Source of the DNA: Streptomyces malaysiensis subsp. samsunensis
GTDB taxonomy: Bacteria; Actinomycetota; Actinomycetes; Streptomycetales; Streptomycetaceae
DNA length: 64,000 nucleotides
Direction of reading: 5' to 3'
NCBI RefSeq assembly: GCF_024519315.1
Contig: NZ_JANIIC010000022.1
Location: 1 to 64,000, forward strand
The notes under the pieces were generated by a model. It worked only from the letters and a program-made list of their open reading frames with translations. It did not search any database and was not told where the DNA came from. Of this stretch, positions 34,016-42,883 are shown piece after piece. Position 1 is the first letter of the stretch; every line of letters starts with the position of its first letter. A program made the translations under genes and the position numbers.

Positions 34016-35722
34016 TCAGCGGGTGAAGTGGAAGATGCCCCAGGTCACATGACGGTTTCTGCCGCCCTCGACCCAGTTGCTCAGCCCCTTCTTCATATGG
34101 GTGAGGTAGTCGGCGCTGACGTGCTCCGCGAGGCCGTCGGCCTCTTGGTGGCGGGTCTCCTCCAGAACCCGGGCGTAGTGGGTGATCAGATGCTCGCGGT
34201 GCTCCTGGAAGCCGCCGCCGACCTCGGTGAAGCCGAGCCGCGCCAGTTCACGGCGGTAGAACTCGGGTGACCCCATGGTCTCCAGATGGATGCGGTCCAG
34301 GATGGGGCGGAGGGTTTCGGCGGGGCAGCCATCGGCCGCCATGGGGTCGGTGAAGATGAGATGGCCGCCGGGGCGCAGGACGCGGGCGGCCTCTTCCAGG
34401 GGGCGGGCGCGGTTGCCGCTGTGCAGGAACGCGTCCTGCGACCAGACGACGTCCACGCTGTCGTCCGGCAGCGGGATGGACTCGAAGGAGCCGTCCATCA
34501 CCTCGATGGCCTCGGTCAGCCCCCGTTCGGCGTTGAGCGTGCGATGGCGTTCGTTCTCCACCTCGCTGAGGTTGAGCGCCATGACGCGGCAGCCGTACGT
34601 CTCGGCCAGGTAGCGCGCCGAGCCGCCGAAGCCCGCTCCGAGGTCGAGGACGACGGATGACTCCGTCAGGCCCAGCTGCCCGGCCATCCGGGCCACGGTG
34701 CGCCTGCTGGCCTCGGCGATCGGCTCGTCGGGCCGGTCGTAGATGCCGATGTGGATGTCCTCGCCGCCCCAGACCCGCCAGTAGAAGGCGTCGGCGTCCG
34801 CGGAGTTGTAGTAGTCGCGGGCGGTGCCGACGGCGCCCGAATACTCCGCGTTCCCGGTGACCGAACCGACCGGCTCCGGCGCCTCCGTCGTGCGGTATTC
34901 CTTCTCCGCGACGTGAATGAAGAAGTCGGGCCGCTCCTCACGGTAGGTGTGCTGGAAGTCGCCGTACGTCTCGATCCGCTGGAAGCCGACCTCCTGCATC
35001 AGCCTGCGCGTGTAGTCCTTGCGCAGCGGAAACATGTTGAGGTGGTAGACGGATTCGTCGGGGAAGCTGTAGCGCATGCGCACCAGCCCCTCGTCCACGT
35101 ACTCCGGTTCGACGGCGACGTCTTCTCCGCAGTAGTAGTACACATGCTTGCTGCTGTACCCGCGATCGAGGATCGCGTCGTAGTTGCGCTGGTCGAGCAC
35201 GAGGATTCCGTCGTGCTTGAGCATGGCGTAGAACTCCGCGAGCGTCTTGCGCCGGTCGCGCTCGGAGAACAGATGGGTGAAGGAGTTCCCGAGACAGACG
35301 ATGGCGTCGTACTCGCCGTGGGCGTCGCGGTTGAGCCAGCGCCAGTCGGCCTGGACGACGCGGAGGATGTGGTCACCGTGCTTGAGCCCGTTGGAGAATG
35401 CCTGGGCGAGCATCTCGGCGCTGCCATCGGCGCTCACGGTCTCGAATCCGGCCTCGAGCAGCCGGACCGAATGGAAGCCGGTCCCCGTGGCCACATCGAG
35501 GACCTTCTTGACGCCGCGCTCCCGCAGCAGGTCGATGAAGAACGTACCCTCGCTCTCTGCCCTCCGGTCCCAGTCGATCAGCGAGTCCCACTTTTCGACG
35601 AAGCTGGGTACGTACTCCTCTGTGTAGTGATCAGTGTCCCTGACATCAACTGGATTGTCGCCAAATTTCTGTACAGGTTGCGCAGAAATAACGGAACCTC
35701 CGGTGCTGAGACAGCGGACCAC
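34016..35722 (-). CDS. Fused glycine/sarcosine and dimethylglycine N-methyltransferase
   Basis: About 555-568 aa, two SAM-dependent methyltransferases in one chain. The N-terminal half resembles glycine/sarcosine methyltransferase (VRDTDHYTEEYV, VLDVATGTGFHS, CLGNSFTHLF, then a run of tyrosines near YYYCGEDV), the C-terminal half sarcosine/dimethylglycine methyltransferase (VVLDLGAGFGGSARYLAE). Together they make glycine betaine from glycine, as in Actinopolyspora halophila, for osmoprotection. The start is unclear: GTG at 35722 has no ribosome site, while GGAGG (35697-35701) lies seven bases before an in-frame ATT at 35689, exactly where homologues begin. The upstream 150 bp are relatively AT-rich. 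Confidence 0.9.
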   Translation of the reverse strand: MVRCLSTGGSVISAQPVQKFGDNPVDVRDTDHYTEEYVPSFVEKWDSLIDWDRRAESEGTFFIDLLRERGVKKVLDVATGTGFHSVRLLEAGFETVSADGSAEMLAQAFSNGLKHGDHILRVVQADWRWLNRDAHGEYDAIVCLGNSFTHLFSERDRRKTLAEFYAMLKHDGILVLDQRNYDAILDRGYSSKHVYYYCGEDVAVEPEYVDEGLVRMRYSFPDESVYHLNMFPLRKDYTRRLMQEVGFQRIETYGDFQHTYREERPDFFIHVAEKEYRTTEAPEPVGSVTGNAEYSGAVGTARDYYNSADADAFYWRVWGGEDIHIGIYDRPDEPIAEASRRTVARMAGQLGLTESSVVLDLGAGFGGSARYLAETYGCRVMALNLSEVENERHRTLNAERGLTEAIEVMDGSFESIPLPDDSVDVVWSQDAFLHSGNRARPLEEAARVLRPGGHLIFTDPMAADGCPAETLRPILDRIHLETMGSPEFYRRELARLGFTEVGGGFQEHREHLITHYARVLEETRHQEADGLAEHVSADYLTHMKKGLSNWVEGGRNRHVTWGIFHFTR

Positions 35723-35942
35723 GGCACCCGTGTCCGCGGGGCGCATTCCCAGATTCCCGGGACGCATGCCACCGGAATGGCCGGACGCACGTTAATTTCA
35801 GAGAAACTGATCGCGCCAAACGGAGATCAACCACCCAATCCTGACTTTCGGCTTCTTTCTCACCAAAAGCGGATATCCCCATGAGGTTCCGCGGGGTTTT
35901 CCGGGGGCCTCGGGTCTCCTCCGGGGCCCGGAGGAGCCGCCG

Positions 35943-37094
35943 CTACGAGGCGACCGCCGCCGCGCGCTCGGTCGCGGCGATGGTGGCGGAGCCGACCACC
36001 CGGGTGTCGTCGTAGAGCACGATCGCCTGCCCCGGCGCCACGCCCCGCACCGGCTCGGTGAAGGTCACCCGCAGCTCGGTTTCCCCGATCCGCTCGGCCG
36101 TCACCTCGGTCTCGCCGCCGTGGGCGCGCAGCTGGGCGGTGTAGCTGCCGGGGCCCACCGGAGGCGCCCCGCACCAGCGCGGCTTGACAGCGGTGAGGCC
36201 GGTGACGTCCAGGGCCTCGACGGGGCCGACCGTGACCGTGTTGTTCACCGGGGAGATGTCCAGGACATAGCGCGGCTTGCCGTCGGGCGCCGGATGGCCG
36301 ATACGCAGCCCCTTGCGCTGGCCGATCGTGAAGCCGTACGCACCCTCGTGGGTGCCCAGCTTGTGACCGTCCTCGTCCACGATGTCGCCCTCGGCCGTAC
36401 CGAGGTGCCGGGCGAGGAAGCCCTGGGTGTCGCCGTCGGCGATGAAGCAGATGTCATGGCTGTCGGGCTTCTTGGCGACGGCCAGCCCGCGCCGCTCCGC
36501 CTCCGCGCGGATCTCGTCCTTGGTCGTCAGGGTGTCGCCGAGGGGGAACATCGCATGGGCGAGCTGGCGCTCGTCGAGCACGCCGAGGACATAGGACTGG
36601 TCCTTGGCCATGTCGCTGGCGCGGTGCAGCTCGCGCGAGCCGTCCGCGCGCTCCACGACGGTGGCGTAGTGCCCGGTGCAGACGGCGTCGAAGCCGAGGG
36701 CGAGGGCCTTGTCCAGCAGCGCGGCGAACTTGATCTTCTCGTTGCAGCGCAGACACGGATTGGGGGTGCGGCCCGCCTCGTACTCGGCGATGAAGTCCTC
36801 GACCACGTCCTCGCGGAAGCGCTCGGCGAGGTCCCAGACGTAGAACGGGATGCCGATCACATCGGCGGCGCGCCGGGCGTCCCGCGAGTCCTCGATGGTG
36901 CAACAGCCGCGGGCGCCGGTCCGGAACGACTGCGGGTTGGCGGAGAGCGCGAGATGGACGCCGGTCACATCGTGGCCCGCCTCGGCCGCCCGCGCGGCGG
37001 CGACCGCGGAGTCCACACCGCCGGACATGGCGGCGAGGACGCGCAGCCGTCGGCCGTCGCGGGGACCTGTGGGCGCACCGGGGAAGTCAGTCAT
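35943..37094 (-). CDS. mnmA: tRNA-specific 2-thiouridylase
   Basis: 383-aa MnmA, which puts sulfur on U34 of Lys, Glu and Gln tRNAs using ATP and sulfur from a cysteine desulfurase relay. The PP-loop SGGVDSAVAAA lies near residue 24, the first catalytic cysteine in PNPCLRCN and the second in SHDICFI; the C-terminal beta-barrel is complete. The ATG at 37094 is the only start near the homology. The likely sulfur donor is encoded at 40683, separated by three other genes. Confidence 0.96.
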   Translation of the reverse strand: MTDFPGAPTGPRDGRRLRVLAAMSGGVDSAVAAARAAEAGHDVTGVHLALSANPQSFRTGARGCCTIEDSRDARRAADVIGIPFYVWDLAERFREDVVEDFIAEYEAGRTPNPCLRCNEKIKFAALLDKALALGFDAVCTGHYATVVERADGSRELHRASDMAKDQSYVLGVLDERQLAHAMFPLGDTLTTKDEIRAEAERRGLAVAKKPDSHDICFIADGDTQGFLARHLGTAEGDIVDEDGHKLGTHEGAYGFTIGQRKGLRIGHPAPDGKPRYVLDISPVNNTVTVGPVEALDVTGLTAVKPRWCGAPPVGPGSYTAQLRAHGGETEVTAERIGETELRVTFTEPVRGVAPGQAIVLYDDTRVVGSATIAATERAAAVAS

Positions 37095-37165
37095 AACCCG
37101 GCCAGCATAAGTCGCTCCATGTGCAACGGCTAAATGGGTATGCGGAGCGGTCGGCCACCGCCCGC

Positions 37166-38077
37166 TCAGCTCGCGCGGGCCCGCTCCAGCACCCGCTGGA
37201 CGAGGTCCAGGGCCTGGTCGGTGTTCTTGCCGAGGTAGATCAGATCGACGAAGGCGTGCTGGACGCCCGCTTCCCGCTCGGCCCGGACCAGGGCCGTCGC
37301 GATGTCGTCCACGGAGGCGTCCGCGTTCGGGTTGATCCGCAGGATCGCGTCGAACGCCGCCCGGTCCCGGCCCTCCCGCTCGACCGCCTCCCGCACCCCG
37401 GCGAGCTGTCCGGCGAGGGCGGCGATGGGATCGGGGTCGCCGGGCGCGGCGGGGACGATCGCGACGGGCAGCCAGCCGTCGGCGCGCCGGGCCACCCGGC
37501 GCATGGCCGCGGGCGCGAAGGCGGCGAGGTAGACGGGCGGATGGGGGCGGGAGGCCGGTTTGAGGTCGATATGGGAGGCGGGCACGGTCCAGTGGTCGCC
37601 GCGGTATTCGACCGGGTTCCGGGTCCACCAGGCGTCCAGGGCGTCGAGGCATTCGTCGAGGCGCCGGCCGCGCTCGGCCATGGGGATGTCGACCGCCTCG
37701 TACTCCTCGGGGGACCAGCCGGTGCCGAGTCCCACCAGCAGCCGGCCCGCGCTCAGCAGATCGACGGTGGTGAGGGAGCGGGCGAGCACCGCGGGCGGGT
37801 ACCAGGGGGCGTTGATGACATTGGTGCCGAGCTGGACCCGCTCGGTGGCCGTGGCGGCGGCGGCCAGGACGGTGAAGGGGTCGAGCGAGGCGCGGAATTC
37901 CGGCGGGATCACATCGGTGCCCGCATAGCCGACGATCGGGTCCACGGGGGCCAGCAGGCGGTCCCCTACCCACAGGCTGTCCGCGCCGAGCTCCTCGGCC
38001 CGGTGTGCGAACCGCGCGATGTCCTCCGGGTGGTGGGCGAGCGGCCCGAACTGGGGAAGGGCGAATCCGATGCGCAT
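37166..38077 (-). CDS. LLM-class (F420-type) flavin oxidoreductase
   Basis: 303-aa luciferase-like TIM-barrel oxidoreductase beginning MRIGFALPQFGPLAHHPED behind GAGGAG. Segments LGTNVINAPWYPPAVLARSL and LLVGLGTGWSPEEYEA are typical of the actinobacterial group that usually uses coenzyme F420. Substrate unknown. It ends 71 bp before mnmA and reads the same way, so cotranscription is possible. Two 23-bp direct repeats lie in its upstream region. Confidence 0.9.
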   Translation of the reverse strand: MRIGFALPQFGPLAHHPEDIARFAHRAEELGADSLWVGDRLLAPVDPIVGYAGTDVIPPEFRASLDPFTVLAAAATATERVQLGTNVINAPWYPPAVLARSLTTVDLLSAGRLLVGLGTGWSPEEYEAVDIPMAERGRRLDECLDALDAWWTRNPVEYRGDHWTVPASHIDLKPASRPHPPVYLAAFAPAAMRRVARRADGWLPVAIVPAAPGDPDPIAALAGQLAGVREAVEREGRDRAAFDAILRINPNADASVDDIATALVRAEREAGVQHAFVDLIYLGKNTDQALDLVQRVLERARAS

Positions 38078-38090
38078 ACCGTCAGCTCCT

Positions 38091-38163
38091 CGTCGAGCGG
38101 ATGGACACATTCCAACGGACAGATTCCAGTGGGGATGTCCCGTCGGGCGGATGGACACGTTCC
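38091..38163. repeat. Two 23-bp direct repeats in a divergent promoter region
   Basis: CGTCGRGCGGATGGACACRTTCC occurs at 38091-38113 and 38141-38163, 50 bp apart, about five helical turns. They lie between the starts of the LLM oxidoreductase and the amidase, and the first abuts the ribosome site of the oxidoreductase. They could be operator sites or a small duplication. Confidence 0.55.
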
Positions 38164-38260
38164 GGTGAACCCGTTCGACGGTACGGAGCCCCAGAGACAG
38201 TTCAACGTTCATCTACCCGGCGGACCAGGGGGCCACCACCGCGAGCGAAGCGTTCCCGCC

Positions 38261-39031
38261 ATGATCCCCACGGCCGGAACCGTACGGCCTCCCCCGCGCG
38301 TTGAGCGTTCCGTGAGCGAGCCCCGTTCCGTGAGCGAGACGACAAGCGAAACCACGAGCGAGACCACGCCCGGCGGTGGACGCCGCGTCAGCAGGCGCAC
38401 CCTCCTGGTCGGGGGCTCGGCGGCCGGGCTCGGCGCGGCCGCCATCGCGGTCTACGCCGCGCGGGACGAGCTGAGCCGGATGTGGTGGCGGCTGCCCGGG
38501 ATCGACAAGCCCCGCAAGGCGGGCGTGGTCGACCAGCCGGGCGCGGAGTGGATCGCGGCCTCGGGGGCCAACTGGCGGTGGGCCGACCGGCCGGACGACT
38601 ACGTCATCGACCGGGTGGTGATCCACGTGGTCCAGGGCGGCTACGACGACGCGGTGCGGGTCTTCCGGGACCCCGGACACCGCGCCGCGGCGCACTATGT
38701 GGTGCGCCGCGACGGGCATATCGCCCAGATGGTCCGGGAGCTGGATGTGGCCTTCCACGCGGGCAACCGTCCGTACAACGAGCGCAGCATCGGCATCGAG
38801 CACGAGGGGTTCGTGAGCGAGCCGCGCTCCTTCACGGACGCGATGTACCGCGCCTCGGCCCGTCTGACCGCGTCGATCTGCGAGCGGTACGGCATACCGC
38901 GGGACCGTGAGCACATCGTCGGCCATGTGGAGGTGCCGGGCACCGATCACACCGACCCGGGCCGCCACTGGGACTGGGATCGCTATATACGGCTGGTGCG
39001 AGCGGTGCGCGTGCCACGGACCTCGACATGA
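38261..39031 (+). CDS. Tat-exported N-acetylmuramoyl-L-alanine amidase (amidase_2 type)
   Basis: 256 aa. A Ser/Glu/Thr-rich leader with three SETT repeats precedes a twin-arginine signal (SRRTLLVGGSAAGLGAAAIA), so the folded enzyme should cross the membrane by Tat. The T7-lysozyme-like domain follows: VIHVVQGG supplies the first zinc histidine, AHYVVRRDG contributes the fold and DHTDPGRHWDW the C-terminal zinc site. It cleaves the amide between muramic acid and the peptide stem. It is the only rightward gene between mnmA and the cysteine desulfurase. Confidence 0.9.
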   Translation: MIPTAGTVRPPPRVERSVSEPRSVSETTSETTSETTPGGGRRVSRRTLLVGGSAAGLGAAAIAVYAARDELSRMWWRLPGIDKPRKAGVVDQPGAEWIAASGANWRWADRPDDYVIDRVVIHVVQGGYDDAVRVFRDPGHRAAAHYVVRRDGHIAQMVRELDVAFHAGNRPYNERSIGIEHEGFVSEPRSFTDAMYRASARLTASICERYGIPRDREHIVGHVEVPGTDHTDPGRHWDWDRYIRLVRAVRVPRTST

Positions 39032-39047
39032 TGGGCATGGGCACGGC

Positions 39048-40490
39048 TCAGGGGCCGAAGACGACGGCGAGCGGACGGCCCGCGCCATCGCCGCTGGTGG
39101 GCCTGGTCGCCCGGTCGTCGCCGATGTAGAGCTTCTTACCGGCGTAGATCATGGTGCAGTCCCCGTAGACATCCATGCCGGACTCCGCGTCCTTCATGTC
39201 GTCGGGATGGATCTGGATGGTCTCCATCTCGAAGTTCTCGGGATCGACGCGCACGACCCCGCCGGCCTCGCTGTACATGGAGCCCAGATAGGCGATGAGG
39301 GCGCCGTCGTCATCGGTCCGGACGGGGATCAGCGAACGGCTCTCCGCCATCTTCGTCTTCCCGGTCTCCTTGCCGGTCTTCAGGTTCAGGCCGGTGATCC
39401 GCTCCCCGGGGCCGCCGTCGTCCACATCCACCTCCGAGGAGAGGTAGAGGGTGCCGCTCGCCTTGTCGAGGGCGAGTTCGCCGCAGCCCTCCACGCTCGT
39501 GGCCGGGCAGTTGGGCTGGTACCCCTTGGCCAGGATGTCGATCGTGCTGAGCAGCTTGCCCTGCTTGCCGCTGTCGTCGATGGTCAGGATGTCGGTGGTG
39601 CCCGTCCCGGCGTCCGAGTCGCCGGTGTCGACGCCCACCACGAGCGGCGAGGTCGAGATCACATGCGCGTATTCGACCTTCTCGTCCAGCTTGTAGGAGG
39701 AGAGCACGTCGCGGGTCCCGGGATCCACCGTCTGGACCTCCAGGCGCTGCTCGCTTGAGTCCTCGGCGCTGTCGCAGCCGCGGATCGCGACGAGTTTGTC
39801 ATCGCCGCCCGCGTAGCCGTCGTCGTCGCAGTCCGCGAGGTACGCGGGCTTCCACAGCGGCTTGCCGTCGAGCGACCAGGCTCCCCCGCCGCCGGTGCCG
39901 CCCGCGGCGACCGTGCCACCGCCGATGGTGACCTCGTCGAACTGCACCCCGGCGTTGCCCTCGCTGTCCGAGCCCTCCTTCTGCCAGACCAGCTTGCCCT
40001 TCTTCAGGTCCACCAGCCCGACCCGGGTGCACAGCGCGTCCTCCCCCGCGCCGTCCCGGAACAGGACCGCGGTCAGGCCCTCCTTGGTCATATGCGGCGA
40101 GGCCCAGCAGAGCTGCCCGCCGAGCGGGATCTCCCACCGCGACTTGGCGCCGTCGAGCGAGTAGCCGACGATCTTGTTGACGTCGCCCTTCGCGAAGGTC
40201 GTGTCCGTCACCCAGGTGCCCATGGTGTTGGTCTCCTTGCCCACCTTCGGCATGGCGACCTTGCCCAGCGTCTTCGCCTGGGCGCCCTTGGACGACGAGC
40301 CCCCGCTCTTCCCGTCGTCATCGCCCCCGGATCCACAGCCGCTCACCAGGGCGGCCGCGAGGACCCCGCCCACGATCAGCTTCAGGGCCGGTTTGGCGCG
40401 CCGCCCCCGCGACGGCGCCCGCCGCGCCCCCCGCGGCTGTGCGGGCTGGTGCGGCGACTGGTGGTGCGGTGGCAGCGAAGGCTGCGACAT
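39048..40490 (-). CDS. Beta-propeller (PQQ-binding-like) lipoprotein
   Basis: 480 aa. A long Pro/Arg/His-rich N-terminus of about 35 residues precedes a hydrophobic segment and lipobox LVSGC (Cys near residue 52), then an Asp/Gly/Ser linker. The rest shows repeating beta-blade patterns with W- and D-rich turns and resembles PQQ-binding-like beta-propeller proteins such as BamB relatives, but without enzyme motifs. It converges with the amidase gene, leaving 16 bp. Probably a surface scaffold or sensor; function unknown. Confidence 0.83.
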   Translation of the reverse strand: MSQPSLPPHHQSPHQPAQPRGARRAPSRGRRAKPALKLIVGGVLAAALVSGCGSGGDDDGKSGGSSSKGAQAKTLGKVAMPKVGKETNTMGTWVTDTTFAKGDVNKIVGYSLDGAKSRWEIPLGGQLCWASPHMTKEGLTAVLFRDGAGEDALCTRVGLVDLKKGKLVWQKEGSDSEGNAGVQFDEVTIGGGTVAAGGTGGGGAWSLDGKPLWKPAYLADCDDDGYAGGDDKLVAIRGCDSAEDSSEQRLEVQTVDPGTRDVLSSYKLDEKVEYAHVISTSPLVVGVDTGDSDAGTGTTDILTIDDSGKQGKLLSTIDILAKGYQPNCPATSVEGCGELALDKASGTLYLSSEVDVDDGGPGERITGLNLKTGKETGKTKMAESRSLIPVRTDDDGALIAYLGSMYSEAGGVVRVDPENFEMETIQIHPDDMKDAESGMDVYGDCTMIYAGKKLYIGDDRATRPTSGDGAGRPLAVVFGP

Positions 40491-40682
40491 CGATGAACTC
40501 CTGGATTTCCCCGTGAAGAAAACCTGTGCGCTTTTCGCGCATGCCAGGTCCGTTGACGGGTAAATCCTTTCCCACGGCTCTCCGGCTTTTCAAGCGGAGA
40601 TTGGTGTTCCGTAGGTTATGTGAAATGGCCGTCGGAACAATTCGAATTCCGTGATTGGATGGGGCCGGTCCGGGCGGAGCCG
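40491..40682. promoter_or_regulatory. Relatively AT-rich gap before the lipoprotein gene
   Basis: The 192 bp between the cysteine desulfurase stop and the lipoprotein start contain AT-rich stretches (around 40560-40655) that contrast with the surroundings, so the lipoprotein gene probably has its own promoter here. I see no hairpin or small gene. Confidence 0.4.
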
Positions 40683-41852
40683 TCAGCTGAGCCCCGCCCC
40701 GCGCGCCCGCTCCACCGCCGGGCCGATCGCCTCCGCGACGGCCTCCACATCGGCCTTGGTCGAGGTGTGGCCGAACGAGAAGCGCAGGGTGCCACGGGCC
40801 AGGTCGGGGTCGCTGCCGGTGGCCAGGACCACATGGCTGGGCTGGGCCACACCGGCCGTGCAGGCCGAGCCCGTGGAGCATTCGATGCCCTGCGCGTCCA
40901 GCAGCAGAAGCAGCGAATCGCCCTCGCAGCCGGGGAAGGAGAAGTGGGCGTTGGCGGGCAGCCGGCCCGCCGGGTCGGGGTCGCCGCCGAGCACCGCGTC
41001 GGGCACGGCCGTACGGACGGCGGTGATCAGCGCGTCGCGCAGGGCGCCGACCTCGCGGGCGAACTCCTCGCGGTGCTCGGTGGCGTAGGCCCCGGCGACG
41101 GCGAAGGCGGCGATGGCAGGGGTGTCGAGCGTCCCGGAGCGCACCTGGCGCTCCTGGCCGCCGCCGTGCAGCACGGGCACGGGCGTGTGCTCCCGGCCGA
41201 GCAGCAGCGCGCCGATGCCGTAGGGGCCGCCTATCTTGTGGCCGCTGACGGTCACCGCGGCGAGCCCCGAGGCGGCGAAGTCGACCTCGAGCTGGCCGAA
41301 CGCCTGGACCGCGTCGGCATGCAGCGGAATGCCGAATTCGGCGGCGGTGTCGGCGAGTTCGCGGACCGGCTGGACGGTGCCGATCTCGTTGTTGGCCCAC
41401 ATCACGGTGGCGAGGGCGACATCAGAGGGGTCGCGGGCGATCGCCTCGCGCAGCGCCTCGGGGTGCACCCGCCCCACGGAGTCGACCGGCAGCCATTCGA
41501 CCCGCGCACCCTCGTGCTCGGCGAGCCAGTCGACCGCGTCGAGCACGGCGTGGTGCTCCACGGGGCTGGCGAGCACCCGGACGCGGGCCGGGTCGGCGTC
41601 CCTGCGGGACCAGTAGAGCCCCTTGACCGCGAGATTGTCGGCCTCGGTCCCCCCGGCGGTGAAGACGACCTCGCTCGGGCGGGCGCCCAGCGAGGCGGCC
41701 AGGGATTCACGAGCCTCCTCGACGGTACGGCGGGCACGCCGGCCGGCGGCGTGCAGCGAGGATGCGTTGCCCGTGACGGCGAGCTGGGCGGTCATCGCCC
41801 GCACCGCCTCCGGGAGCATCGGGGTGGTGGCGGCGTGGTCGAGATAAACCAT
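40683..41852 (-). CDS. Cysteine desulfurase (IscS/NifS family)
   Basis: 389-aa PLP enzyme that removes sulfur from cysteine as an enzyme persulfide. It begins MVYLDHAATTPMLPEAVRAM; the PLP lysine is in SGHKIGGPYGIG and the catalytic cysteine in ECSTGSACTAG near the C-terminus. In Streptomyces this gene is usually the neighbour of mnmA, and it is the likely sulfur donor for tRNA 2-thiolation. The ATG at 41852 follows a short GAGG site. Divergent from the alpha/beta hydrolase. Confidence 0.94.
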   Translation of the reverse strand: MVYLDHAATTPMLPEAVRAMTAQLAVTGNASSLHAAGRRARRTVEEARESLAASLGARPSEVVFTAGGTEADNLAVKGLYWSRRDADPARVRVLASPVEHHAVLDAVDWLAEHEGARVEWLPVDSVGRVHPEALREAIARDPSDVALATVMWANNEIGTVQPVRELADTAAEFGIPLHADAVQAFGQLEVDFAASGLAAVTVSGHKIGGPYGIGALLLGREHTPVPVLHGGGQERQVRSGTLDTPAIAAFAVAGAYATEHREEFAREVGALRDALITAVRTAVPDAVLGGDPDPAGRLPANAHFSFPGCEGDSLLLLLDAQGIECSTGSACTAGVAQPSHVVLATGSDPDLARGTLRFSFGHTSTKADVEAVAEAIGPAVERARGAGLS

Positions 41853-42000
41853 GGTGGCCTCGATTCTACGAGGCCGTCGAGGGGGCGCGTACCAGGTGCG
41901 CGTGCCCAGTGCGGATGCGCGGGGCTCCCCCACCGCCCATTCGTGCCGCTTTGCCGTAACCCCTCGACAGAGACTGTAAGGAGTGTCTACGGTTTCACTC

Positions 42001-42843
42001 ATGACAGATGCTGAGTGGACCCTGGATCGCACCTACCGCGGCTCCTCCGGCGAGGTCCGCTGGGCCGCGCTCGGCGCACCGGACGCACCGCCGGTCGTGC
42101 TGCTGCACGGCACGCCGTTCTCGTCGTACGTATGGCGGGGCGTCGCCCGTGCGCTGGCCGAGCGGCATCGGGTGTTCGTCTGGGACATGCCGGGCTATGG
42201 GGCCTCCGAGATGCGGGCCGACCAGGATGTCTCGCTGGCCGCCCAGGGCCGGGTCTTCGGTGAGCTGTTGGAGGAGTGGGGGCTGACCGGGGCCGGGGCG
42301 GAACCGGCCGTCGTCGCCCATGACTTCGGCGGTTGTGTCGCGCTGCGGGCGCATCTGCTGCACGGTGCGCGCTATCGCCGGCTGGCGCTGGTGGACGTGG
42401 TCGCGCTGGCGCCCTGGGGGTCGCCCGCGTATCGGCTGCTCGGCTGGCACCATGAGGTCTTCGAGCGGCTGCCCGCGGGGCTGCATCGGGCGCTGGTGCG
42501 GGAGTACGTGGGCTCCGCGAGCGCGGTGGGGCCAGGGAACGGGGTGCTGGAGCGGCTGGTGGGGCCGTGGTGCGGGGAGGCGGGGCAGCCCGCGTTCTAT
42601 CGGCAGATCGCGCAGAACGATCAGCGGTTCACGGATGAGATCGAGGACCGCTATGGCGAGATCCGCTTGCCCGTACTGGTCTGCTGGGGGGCGGATGACT
42701 CATGGATCCCGGTCGAGCGGGGGCGGGAGCTTGCCGCTCGGATTCCTGGGGCCCGGTTTCGGCTGATCGAGGGCGCGGGGCACCTGGTGCAAGAGGATGC
42801 GCCCGCGGAGCTGGCGGTTGCGTTGAGCGGTTTTCTCACCTGA
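42001..42843 (+). CDS. Alpha/beta hydrolase with Asp nucleophile
   Basis: About 280 aa. The oxyanion segment LLHGTPFSSYVW and the nucleophile elbow VVAHDFGGCVA are visible; the elbow carries Asp, as in haloalkane dehalogenases, fluoroacetate dehalogenases and epoxide hydrolases, rather than Ser. The catalytic His is in EGAGHLVQED and the acid probably in WGADDSWIP. An AAGGAG at 41978 is too far from this ATG and overlaps a GTG at 41983, so the start is not settled. Divergent from the cysteine desulfurase. Confidence 0.88.
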   Translation: MTDAEWTLDRTYRGSSGEVRWAALGAPDAPPVVLLHGTPFSSYVWRGVARALAERHRVFVWDMPGYGASEMRADQDVSLAAQGRVFGELLEEWGLTGAGAEPAVVAHDFGGCVALRAHLLHGARYRRLALVDVVALAPWGSPAYRLLGWHHEVFERLPAGLHRALVREYVGSASAVGPGNGVLERLVGPWCGEAGQPAFYRQIAQNDQRFTDEIEDRYGEIRLPVLVCWGADDSWIPVERGRELAARIPGARFRLIEGAGHLVQEDAPAELAVALSGFLT

Positions 42844-42852
42844 GGTTTCGTG

Positions 42853-42883
42853 GGCGGGTGCGGGCCGGTGGGTGGGCACAACC
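42853..42883. repeat. Dispersed intergenic repeat, family C, copy 2
   Basis: GGCGGGTGCGGGCCGGTGGG followed by TGGGCACAACC matches the complement of 24032-24066. It fills the 39-bp gap between the convergent hydrolase and SRPBCC genes, so it is a good candidate for a shared 3'-end element. Confidence 0.7.
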
